From assembly GCA_023230175.1 (NCBI GenBank), contig JALNXV010000189.1:1-6966 (forward strand): a stretch of 6,966 bases of DNA. The letters run 5' to 3'. The DNA comes from Candidatus Cloacimonadota bacterium (GTDB taxonomy: Bacteria > Cloacimonadota > Cloacimonadia > Cloacimonadales > WRIO01). Positions 1-5,544 of the stretch are shown piece by piece. Numbering within the stretch: position 1 is the stretch's first letter; each line of letters begins with the position of its first letter. Both the position numbers and the translations under genes were made by a program. The notes beneath the pieces were generated by a model. It made no database searches. It was not told where the DNA came from and saw only the letters and a list, made by a program, of their open reading frames with translations.

Positions 1-334
1 ACAACGAATCTCTATCAATATCTAATAATTTTGCCCTTTCCAGTGCCGGCTTTAATTCATTAGATATAAAATCTTCTAAACGATGTTTTTTTATTAATTG
101 TCCGGCATTTTTATTAACAAATATACCGATTCCTCTCTTTTTAAACAATATTTGTGAATCAACTAATTCACTTAGAGCATTGGATACTGTGATTGGATTG
201 ATTTCATAAATCTTAGATAGATTTCTAATGGACGGAACTGCTTCTTCTTCCTTAAGAACATCATCTAAAATAGCTTCTTCAATCTTTTCTCTTAATTGGA
301 GATATAAGGGTTTAGTATTATTAAACACATTCAT
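1..334 (-). CDS. GntR-family (YtrA-type) transcriptional repressor, 3' end cut off by window
   Basis: Reading the minus strand from the ATG at 334-332 gives 111 uninterrupted codons with no stop before the window edge. The product begins with the classic YtrA-type opening (P9-L-Y-L-Q-L) and a winged helix-turn-helix: P34-S-I-R, then the recognition-helix segment N46-P-I-T-V-S-N-A-L, then the wing K66-R-G-I-G-I-F-V73. After about residue 84 comes a short helical tail (R85-L-E-D-F...E99-R-A-K). This matches the small C-terminal domain of the YtrA subfamily (about 125 aa in total) rather than a large FadR or HutC effector domain, so perhaps 10-20 residues are missing. The start is fixed by a strong SD, GGAAGGAGG (339-347 on this strand), four bases before the ATG. 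YtrA-type genes usually sit ahead of ABC-transporter genes, which would lie left of the window. The inverted repeat over its promoter implies autorepression. Family assignment is confident; targets are inferred. Confidence 0.9.
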   Translation of the reverse strand, partial: MNVFNNTKPLYLQLREKIEEAILDDVLKEEEAVPSIRNLSKIYEINPITVSNALSELVDSQILFKKRGIGIFVNKNAGQLIKKHRLEDFISNELKPALERAKLLDIDRDSL

Positions 335-360
335 TTATCCTCCTTCCTACATATTGACTT

Positions 361-392
361 ATATACTGTTATGGTCAACTATAACAGTATAT
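361..392. promoter_or_regulatory. Perfect inverted repeat, probable GntR operator
   Basis: The arms ATATACTGTTAT (361-372) and ATAACAGTATAT (381-392) are exact reverse complements of 12 bp, separated by 8 bp. The element lies 27 bp upstream of the GntR start codon and covers the spacer and -10 of that gene's best promoter. This is the usual place for an autoregulatory YtrA-family operator. It ends 43 bp before the -35 of the rightward promoter, so control of the nqr operon is possible but less direct. There is no T-run and it lies upstream of both genes, so a terminator is unlikely. That GntR binds here is inference from position and symmetry. Confidence 0.75.
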
Positions 393-405
393 GATAATTT
401 GTCAA
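378..405 (-). promoter_or_regulatory. Probable sigma70-type promoter of the GntR gene
   Basis: On the minus strand a consensus -35 TTGACA (400-405) is followed after 16 bp by TATAGT (378-383) as the -10. The right arm of the inverted repeat lies inside the spacer and touches the -10, so a bound repressor would block polymerase. A second, weaker possibility uses TTGACC (373-378) as the -35 of a promoter nearer the gene. Confidence 0.6.
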
Positions 406-435
406 GAAAAAAAATAAAAAAAATTTAAATATTTA

Positions 436-464
436 TTGACAATATTGAAAAAATCTTATTTAAT
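436..464 (+). promoter_or_regulatory. Probable promoter of the nitroreductase-nqr operon
   Basis: A consensus -35 TTGACA (436-441), a 17-bp spacer and TTTAAT (459-464, five of six matches to TATAAT) lie 28 bp upstream of the first operon gene. An alternative extended -10 (TGCTATTAT, 464-472) overlaps its end. It is the only good rightward promoter seen before the seven tightly spaced genes, so it likely drives them all. Confidence 0.6.
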
Positions 465-480
465 GCTATTATTAAATGAT

Positions 481-486
481 TAGGAG
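481..486 (+). promoter_or_regulatory. Ribosome binding site that fixes the nitroreductase start
   Basis: TAGGAG ends six bases before the ATG at 493. The upstream in-frame TTG at 487 directly abuts this SD and could not be used with it, so 493 is the chosen start. Confidence 0.75.
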
Positions 487-492
487 TTGGAA

Positions 493-1071
493 ATGTTTAA
501 AGATTTAGTTAAAAAAACTCGCAGTATAAGAAGGTTTGACAATCGTCATAAAATTAGTGATGAGATAATTTATGACATTATAGACACTGCAAGACTAACT
601 CCATCAGCAGCTAATAGACAACCTGTGAAATTTTTTATTTCTAATAATCAAGAGCTAAATGATAAAATTTTCCCTTGTATAGGTTGGGCTGGTTACTTAC
701 AAGATTGGGTTGGTCCGGAACCGGAAGAAAGACCAAGTTCATATATAGTTTTGTTTACAGAGATGCAATTTGCTCCTCATCTTAATGTTGATCCCGGTAT
801 AATTGCTCAAACTATAATGTTAGCAGCAGCTGAAAAAGATCTTGGTGCCTGTATGATAGCCTCTATAAATAAAAACAAACTAAAGAAAATCATTAAACTT
901 CCTTTAGAATTTGAAATCTTGTTAGTAATTGCCTTAGGTAAACCTGCTGAAACAGTTGTTTTAGAAGAAGTTGATGAAACAGGATCTATTAAATATTGGC
1001 GTGATGATAAAGGTATTCACCATGTACCAAAACGAAAACTTGAAGACCTGATATATAAATATAAAAAATAA
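493..1071 (+). CDS. Nitroreductase-family FMN-dependent oxidoreductase
   Basis: The 192-residue product is a compact member of the NfsB/FRP-like nitroreductase superfamily. These are homodimeric cytoplasmic FMN enzymes that use NAD(P)H to reduce nitro compounds, quinones or flavins. Visible signatures are R10-S-I-R-R-F15 (FMN phosphate contact) and T36-P-S-A-A-N-R-Q-P44 (the S-A-x-N-x-Q-P flavin motif). A helix with E-K-D-L-G-A-C and a late I-A-L-G-K-P strand are also typical. The C-terminus has an H-H-V-P-K-R segment that I associate with a subgroup of uncharacterised anaerobe nitroreductases. No signal peptide or membrane segment is present. It is the first gene of the operon, 23 bp before nqrB and in the position that nqrA occupies in classical nqrABCDEF loci. 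A role with the Nqr complex, such as a soluble flavin or quinone reductase partner, is inferred from position only. The physiological substrate cannot be read from sequence. Confidence 0.9.
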   Translation: MFKDLVKKTRSIRRFDNRHKISDEIIYDIIDTARLTPSAANRQPVKFFISNNQELNDKIFPCIGWAGYLQDWVGPEPEERPSSYIVLFTEMQFAPHLNVDPGIIAQTIMLAAAEKDLGACMIASINKNKLKKIIKLPLEFEILLVIALGKPAETVVLEEVDETGSIKYWRDDKGIHHVPKRKLEDLIYKYKK

Positions 1072-1094
1072 TCATTTTAAAGGATGAACTCTTT

Positions 1095-2027
1095 ATGAAA
1101 TTAAATATCTTAAAGCAAGTTATGATGAATAAAGTATTATATTCATTAATTCCCATAATCATATTTAGTATTTACTTATTTGGTTGGAGAGTTTTAACTG
1201 TCATATTATTCACCAATATTGTATCATATTTAAGTGAATGGATTATGATAAGAAAAAAGCCAAATGGAAAAGTTTCAATGGCTGTTTTTGTTACCGGGAC
1301 ATTATTAGCATTAACTTTGCCTCCATCTATACCTTTTTGGATTGCAGGTGTTGGAGCTGTAGTCGCAATTATATTTGGGAAAATGGTGTTTGGTGGTTTC
1401 GGAGCTAATATTTTTAATCCTGCTATAGTTGGTAGAACTTTTATATATATATCATTTCCTCAAGCAATGACGGTAAAATGGATTACACCTTTTACCTCTT
1501 TCCCCGGAGGATTAGTAAAATGGGGAGGAGGAATAAATAGTAATTTAATAACCTCTGCTTCTCCGATGTCTGCCATCACTGAAGGTATTAATGAGCCTAT
1601 ATCCAATTTATTACTTGGACTTATACCCGGTTCTATGGGTGAGACTTCAGCTATACTAATTGTATTAGCTGGAATTTATTTAGTTTTTACAAAAACTGCT
1701 AAATGGCAAGCTATTACTTCTTGTATTATATCTTTTTTAATATTTAGTTTTATTTTTAATCCTGAAAATGCTTTTTTTAGCCTTTTATCGGGAGGAATTT
1801 TATTTGGAAGTGTGTTTATGATAACTGATCCTATCTCAATGTCAAAAACTAAACAAGGAATCTGGATTTATGGAGTAATTGTAGGATTTTTAACAGTTTT
1901 TATAAGGAGATTTTCATTATTTACTGAAGGTTTTATGTTTGCTCTTTTATTAGGTAATACCTTTATGCCTATTATTGATTATATTATAACTAAAATCACA
2001 ACTAAGAAAGTAAAACAGGCGGCATAA
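1095..2027 (+). CDS. nqrB: Na+-translocating NADH:quinone reductase subunit B (short NqrB/RnfD-type)
   Basis: This 310-residue integral membrane protein belongs to the NqrB/RnfD family, the core subunit that carries covalent FMN and takes part in Na+ translocation. About eight to ten hydrophobic helices are visible. Family motifs include L75-P-P-S-I-P-F-W, G100-G-F-G-A-N-I-F-N-P-A (near the quinone/flavin region), I177-P-G-S-M-G-E, and F238-G-S-V-F-M-I-T-D-P-I-S. The I-P-G-S-x-G-E and G-R-T-F segments resemble NqrB. The length, however, is near RnfD (about 310-350) rather than NqrB (about 410), because the long cytoplasmic N-terminal extension is missing. The flavin-attachment site is N150-L-I-T-S-A-S156-P, with Ser where the flavinylated Thr is normally found and Asn for the consensus Asp. 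The start ATG follows AAAGGA (1079-1084) with a ten-base gap, a modest SD. The stop overlaps the nqrC start by one base. rnfD is the alternative name, but the downstream nqrF favours nqrB. Confidence 0.88.
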   Translation: MKLNILKQVMMNKVLYSLIPIIIFSIYLFGWRVLTVILFTNIVSYLSEWIMIRKKPNGKVSMAVFVTGTLLALTLPPSIPFWIAGVGAVVAIIFGKMVFGGFGANIFNPAIVGRTFIYISFPQAMTVKWITPFTSFPGGLVKWGGGINSNLITSASPMSAITEGINEPISNLLLGLIPGSMGETSAILIVLAGIYLVFTKTAKWQAITSCIISFLIFSFIFNPENAFFSLLSGGILFGSVFMITDPISMSKTKQGIWIYGVIVGFLTVFIRRFSLFTEGFMFALLLGNTFMPIIDYIITKITTKKVKQAA

Positions 2028-2665
2028 TGACTACAAAAAAATCATTTATAGAATCAAGATTATATCCTATCGTTTTTATAATCATTTTAACAACAGTTTT
2101 TACAGGAATGTTGGCATTTTTTTATCATTCCACTAAAGATAAAGTAACTCAATATAATGAACTTAAATTCCAAGAGACTATATTACGTTCATTAAATATT
2201 AACAATTTAAATAACAATATCAATGAATTGTTTAAAAAACATATAAATATATTAACATATAAAGATGCAAATGATTCACTCTTGTATTATCAAGGTATTA
2301 TTGATAAAAAAATTATTGGATATGCTTTTGTAATTAAAGGAAGCGGATTATGGGGTTCTATTGAAGCTGTAATTGCTTTTGATGCAAAGCTAAAGACAAT
2401 CTTAAATCTACAAATAACTAACCAAAATGAAACTCCTGGTCTTGGTGCAAGAATTACTGAAGATTGGTTTTTAAAACAGTTTAATAATTTAGTAATGTTT
2501 AAGGATATGCAGATACAAAGAATTAGCTTAATTGATGAAAATGAACAGCCTAAATCCCCCTACGAAATTAACAGAATTACCGGAGCTACTTCTTCAACTA
2601 AGGCTGTTGTAGATATGATTTTAAAAGAATCTCAAAATATAAAAGAAAAAGTAAAGGTTAAATAA
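2027..2665 (+). CDS. nqrC: Na+-translocating NADH:quinone reductase subunit C (NqrC/RnfG)
   Basis: The 212-residue protein has one N-terminal membrane anchor (about residues 12-33) and an extracytoplasmic FMN-binding domain. The domain shows G105-S-G-L-W-G, the conserved E135-T-P-G-L-G-A-R segment, and the flavinylation motif I184-T-G-A-T188-S-S near the C-terminus. In this family Thr188 would carry FMN through a phosphoester bond made by the ApbE flavin transferase, which is not in this window. The consensus Asp six residues before the Thr is Asn182 here. The protein is shorter than Vibrio NqrC (about 257 aa) and close to RnfG. It starts in a TAATG overlap with nqrB and ends in another TAATG overlap with nqrD, which indicates translational coupling. 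Confidence 0.93.
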   Translation: MTTKKSFIESRLYPIVFIIILTTVFTGMLAFFYHSTKDKVTQYNELKFQETILRSLNINNLNNNINELFKKHINILTYKDANDSLLYYQGIIDKKIIGYAFVIKGSGLWGSIEAVIAFDAKLKTILNLQITNQNETPGLGARITEDWFLKQFNNLVMFKDMQIQRISLIDENEQPKSPYEINRITGATSSTKAVVDMILKESQNIKEKVKVK

Positions 2666-3255
2666 TGAGTGCTATTAAAGTTTTCAAAGAAGCGGCTTTT
2701 GCTGAAAATTCTGTTTGGAAGCAAGTGCTTGGGATATGTTCAGCACTTGCTGTCAGTAATTTAATAAAAAATAGTCTTGTGATGGGTATTGGTGTAATGT
2801 TTGCTTTGGCATTATCATCTCTAACTGTATCTTTAATTAGAAACTTTATACCCCGTAGAGTAAGAATGATTGCTCAAACATTAATTATAGCTTCTTGGGT
2901 TATTATGATTGATTTATTTTTAAAAGCTTTTATGCCGGAGGTTAGTAAAGAATTAGGACCTTATGTCGGCTTAATTATAACTAATTGTATTTTAATGGGT
3001 AGGTTAGAGGCTTTTGCGGCAAAAAATACTCCATATTTATCATTTGTTGATGGATTAGGTGCAGGTTTTGGTTATACTTTTGTTTTGCTAATTATAGCAT
3101 TTTTTAGAGAATTATTTGGTTTTGGTACTGTATTTGGTTTACAAGTCTTAGGTTCGTGGTGGACACCTTGGTCAATTATGGTTATGGCTCCAAGTGCATT
3201 TTTTATGTTAGCCTTGTTATTTTGGTATATCCAAAATAAATACTATTTAAAGTAA
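2665..3255 (+). CDS. nqrD: Na+-translocating NADH:quinone reductase subunit D
   Basis: This 196-residue polytopic membrane protein (about six helices) belongs to the NqrD/RnfE family. With NqrE it forms a pseudosymmetric pair holding an iron-sulfur centre inside the membrane. The two ligand cysteines are in place: L22-G-I-C25-S-A-L and I104-I-T-N-C108-I-L-M-G-R. Other family segments are V55-S-L-I-R-N-F-I-P, S126-F-V-D-G-L-G-A-G-F-G-Y, F147-R-E-L-F-G-F-G and A175-P-S-A-F-F. The paired I-T-N-C-I-x-M-G-R-x-E-A-F-A and D-G-x-G-x-G-x-G-Y blocks match NqrD very closely. The N-terminus is shorter by about ten residues than proteobacterial NqrD. It begins at a TAATG overlap with nqrC, without a clear SD of its own. 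Confidence 0.94.
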   Translation: MSAIKVFKEAAFAENSVWKQVLGICSALAVSNLIKNSLVMGIGVMFALALSSLTVSLIRNFIPRRVRMIAQTLIIASWVIMIDLFLKAFMPEVSKELGPYVGLIITNCILMGRLEAFAAKNTPYLSFVDGLGAGFGYTFVLLIIAFFRELFGFGTVFGLQVLGSWWTPWSIMVMAPSAFFMLALLFWYIQNKYYLK

Positions 3256-3269
3256 TGGAGAGGTAATTA

Positions 3270-3857
3270 ATGGAAATCAATTCATTCATAATATTTCTAG
3301 CGGCAATTTTTACCAGTAATATCTTATTGAGTAATTTTTTAGGAATGTGTTCTTTTTTATCTGTTTCTAAAGAAATTGAATCATCTTTTGGTTTAGGTAT
3401 GGCAGTTTTTTTTGTTACAACTTTAACAACAATATTAAATTATTTTGTTTATCATTACGTACTGGTACCATTAGACATTATATATCTACAATATATTATT
3501 TTTATAATAGTTATTGCAGCCACAGTGCAGATGACAGAAATGATAGTAGAAAGATTTTCGCCTGCTTTATATTATACTTTAGGTATTTTTTTGCCATTGA
3601 TAACGGTAAATTGTGCTATATTTGGTGTTAGTTTATTTATGGTAATAAGAAATTATAATTTTTTACAAACTGTAGGTTATGGAGCCGGAAGTGGTTTAGG
3701 ATGGTTAGTAGCAATAATGGCTCTTGCAGGAATAAGACAAAGAATCCGTGAAAAGATGGTTCCTGCAGGTTTAAGAGGTGCCGGATTAACTTTAATTATC
3801 ACAGGTATTATGGCTTTAGCATTTATTGGATTTTCAGGTACTGTTATTATTCAGTAG
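3270..3857 (+). CDS. nqrE: Na+-translocating NADH:quinone reductase subunit E
   Basis: This 195-residue six-helix membrane protein is the partner of NqrD. It supplies Cys27 (F23-L-G-M-C-S-F-L) and Cys115 (L108-P-L-I-T-V-N-C-A-I-F-G) to the shared intramembrane iron-sulfur centre. The segments L-G-M-C, S-F-G-L-G-M-A-V, V-N-C-A-I-F-G, G-A-G-S-G-L-G-W and A-G-I-R are NqrE-like. The stretch V86-Q-M-T-E-M-I-V-E-R-F-S-P-A-L-Y is closer to RnfA as I recall it. The ending A-L-A-F-I-G-F-S-G is shared by both families. A clear SD (GGAGAGG, 3257-3263) lies six bases before the ATG, and 14 bp separate it from nqrD. Stop is TAG. The gene sits in the standard B-C-D-E-F order. Confidence 0.94.
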   Translation: MEINSFIIFLAAIFTSNILLSNFLGMCSFLSVSKEIESSFGLGMAVFFVTTLTTILNYFVYHYVLVPLDIIYLQYIIFIIVIAATVQMTEMIVERFSPALYYTLGIFLPLITVNCAIFGVSLFMVIRNYNFLQTVGYGAGSGLGWLVAIMALAGIRQRIREKMVPAGLRGAGLTLIITGIMALAFIGFSGTVIIQ

Positions 3858-3874
3858 TTTCAAAAGGAGTATAA

Positions 3875-4975
3875 GTGATTATTATATTATGGAATGTTGT
3901 AACCGTCGTAATTATAAGTCTTATCTTAACTATACTTTTAATTTTAGCGGAATATTTTTTTGCAAATTACGGAGATTGTAAAATAACAATAAACAATAAA
4001 AAAGAGATAATTGTTAAAGGCGGTGGTAATCTTTTATCTGCTCTCGCAGAAAATAAGGTATTTATTCCTTCAGCTTGCGGAGGAAGAGGCAGCTGTGGTT
4101 TTTGTAAAGTAAAAGTGTTAGATGGTGGTGGTCCATTATTACCAACCGAGAAGCCATATTTAAATGATTCAGAAATTAAAGATAATGTTAGATTATCTTG
4201 TCAGATAAAAATTAGACAAGACATCTCAATCAACATACCTGAAGAACTTTTTAATATTAAAAAGTTTAAAGCTAAGATAATCGAGATTATAAATTATACT
4301 TATGATATAAAAGGTGTCACTTTTAAATTAATAGAACCTGATTATATTGAATTTAAGGCTGGTCAATATATGCAATTAGAAGCCCCCGGTTATGCTAAAA
4401 GTAAACAATCTGTTTCAAGAGCATACTCGATATCATCTATACCTGAACAACATAATACAATTCAACTTATAATCAGAAAGGTTCCTGAAGGTATATGTAC
4501 TACTTGGGTTCATGAATATATGAAAGAAGGTGATATAGTTAATTTAACAGGTCCTTTTGGTGATTTTTATATTCGTGATACAGATGCAGATATGATATTT
4601 ATAGCCGGAGGTTCAGGAAAGGCTCCCATTAAATCAATGCTTGAATATCTTGATAATAATAAATCCAAACGAAAAATGACTTATTTTTTTGGTGCACGAA
4701 CAAAAAAAGATTTATATTTAACAGAATATATGCAAGAGTTTGAAAAATCATTAGAAGATTTTACTTATGTACCTATACTTTCAGCTCCGGAAGATAATGA
4801 CGATTGGAGCGGTAAAAAAGGTTATATTCCTACATATATTAAAGATTATCTACGAGATTCAGCAAATACCGAAGCTTATCTTTGTGGTAGTCCCGGAATG
4901 ATAGCAGCAGTTGAAAAAGAACTTATTGCTTTAAAGATACCTAAAGAAAAAATATATTATGACAGTTTTGGATGA
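3875..4975 (+). CDS. nqrF: Na+-translocating NADH:quinone reductase subunit F (FAD, 2Fe-2S, NADH input)
   Basis: The 366-residue protein is the NADH-oxidising entry subunit. In order it has a membrane helix (about 5-28), a plant-type ferredoxin domain (about 36-125) with ligands Cys68, Cys74, Cys77 and Cys109, and a ferredoxin-NADP reductase-like module. The FAD motif is R182-A-Y-S185. The NAD-binding part shows G245-G-S-G-K-A-P and C337-G-S-P-G-M. The C-terminus, Y-Y-D-S-F-G, corresponds to the D-D-F-G ending of NqrF. Segments around D83-G-G-G and G226-P-F-G-D-F-Y-I-R-D-T-D-A are diagnostic of NqrF. It is about 40 residues shorter than Vibrio NqrF (about 407), almost entirely from a missing loop before R182. 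The start is GTG, chosen because AAAGGAG (3863-3869) lies five bases upstream and the membrane helix follows at once. This gene identifies the locus as Nqr rather than Rnf, since Rnf uses RnfB/RnfC instead. Confidence 0.94.
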   Translation: MIIILWNVVTVVIISLILTILLILAEYFFANYGDCKITINNKKEIIVKGGGNLLSALAENKVFIPSACGGRGSCGFCKVKVLDGGGPLLPTEKPYLNDSEIKDNVRLSCQIKIRQDISINIPEELFNIKKFKAKIIEIINYTYDIKGVTFKLIEPDYIEFKAGQYMQLEAPGYAKSKQSVSRAYSISSIPEQHNTIQLIIRKVPEGICTTWVHEYMKEGDIVNLTGPFGDFYIRDTDADMIFIAGGSGKAPIKSMLEYLDNNKSKRKMTYFFGARTKKDLYLTEYMQEFEKSLEDFTYVPILSAPEDNDDWSGKKGYIPTYIKDYLRDSANTEAYLCGSPGMIAAVEKELIALKIPKEKIYYDSFG

Positions 4976-4996
4976 TTTTAAAGGTGAGGTGATATT

Positions 4997-5449
4997 ATGA
5001 AATTAGATCCATTTGAACAAAAAATTATTGATAAAATGCAACCGGGAGTATTGTCTTTAAGTGGTTTTCTTGGAAAAGATAACAGACATTTGCATGAAAT
5101 CATAGAAGACGATTTCAATAAATTGAAGAGTTTAAATAAAACTCAAGAAGATATTGCAGATCGATTATCATTTTTTACAGATAAATCTAAAGATATGATT
5201 GAAGACTATATTATTATTGATGATAAATATCAAGTATTTCAAGAAGTTTATAGAGGTCTTGTGTTATGCCCTTTTAATCATAAAGGAACATTTAAAAAAG
5301 CAATTATTAAGTTAATAAATATTGAAAAAAATATTGAAATTCAATGGACTCCACTTAATATTCATATGATTAAAGAGCATTGCTTTTTCGAAGGTAAAGG
5401 GTCACATTATAGATTTGAGCCTGAAATTATAATTAATGCTATTTTTTGA
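4997..5449 (+). CDS. Conserved-looking 150-residue protein of unknown function, last gene of the nqr operon
   Basis: I cannot assign a named family. The protein is soluble, with no signal peptide or membrane segment. The N-terminal half is predicted helical and charged, with M14-Q-P-G-V-L-S-L-S-G-F-L-G near the start. The C-terminal half has features that look conserved and possibly metal-binding: C91-P-F-N-H95, then W117-T-P-L-N-I-H123-x4-H128-C129, then G133-K-G-S-H-Y-R-F-E-P142. I have a recollection of similar uncharacterised proteins with a CPF...H-x4-H...GKGS-R-EP pattern in anaerobes, but could not check it. It starts 21 bp after nqrF with a strong SD (GAGGTGA, 4986-4992), so it is almost surely co-transcribed. 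Accessory roles in assembly, cofactor insertion or electron transfer are possible but speculative. Confidence 0.8.
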   Translation: MKLDPFEQKIIDKMQPGVLSLSGFLGKDNRHLHEIIEDDFNKLKSLNKTQEDIADRLSFFTDKSKDMIEDYIIIDDKYQVFQEVYRGLVLCPFNHKGTFKKAIIKLINIEKNIEIQWTPLNIHMIKEHCFFEGKGSHYRFEPEIIINAIF

Positions 5450-5453
5450 TAAT

Positions 5454-5482
5454 TTGCATTACTAGTATCAATTGATTAAAAT
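5454..5482 (+). promoter_or_regulatory. Candidate promoter of the S8 peptidase gene
   Basis: In the 95-bp gap before the peptidase gene, TTGCAT (5454-5459), a 17-bp spacer and TAAAAT (5477-5482) form a plausible sigma70-type promoter. The spacer contains the short palindrome ATCAATTGAT. A TATAAT at 5492-5497 has no good -35 partner. The region is very AT-rich, so chance matches are likely. No terminator hairpin is visible in this gap, so read-through from the nqr operon remains possible. Confidence 0.35.
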
Positions 5483-5544
5483 ATAAGTATTTATAATGAT
5501 AGATTTTTTAATTAAAGAATTTAAAAAATAAACGAGGAGAAAAA

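Noticed and set aside
228..428. Plus-strand open frame of 66 codons across the GntR gene start and the intergenic region
   Set aside because: It lies antisense to the well-supported GntR coding sequence, has no convincing SD, and its second half runs through promoter and operator DNA.
487..492. Upstream TTG start for the nitroreductase
   Set aside because: It abuts the only SD (481-486). The ATG at 493 has proper spacing and gives a normal family N-terminus.
1095..3857. Calling the locus an Rnf complex (rnfDGEA)
   Set aside because: The B and C subunits have Rnf-like lengths, but NqrF is unmistakable downstream, rnfB and rnfC are absent, and the D and E subunits match NqrD/NqrE best.
5467..5476. 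Palindrome ATCAATTGAT between candidate promoter elements of the peptidase gene
   Set aside because: Ten AT-rich bases of symmetry are easily found by chance in such DNA, and there is no second copy or regulator gene nearby.
5450..5544. Rho-independent terminator at the end of the nqr operon
   Set aside because: T-rich tracts are present but no GC-containing stem-loop precedes them, so none is called.
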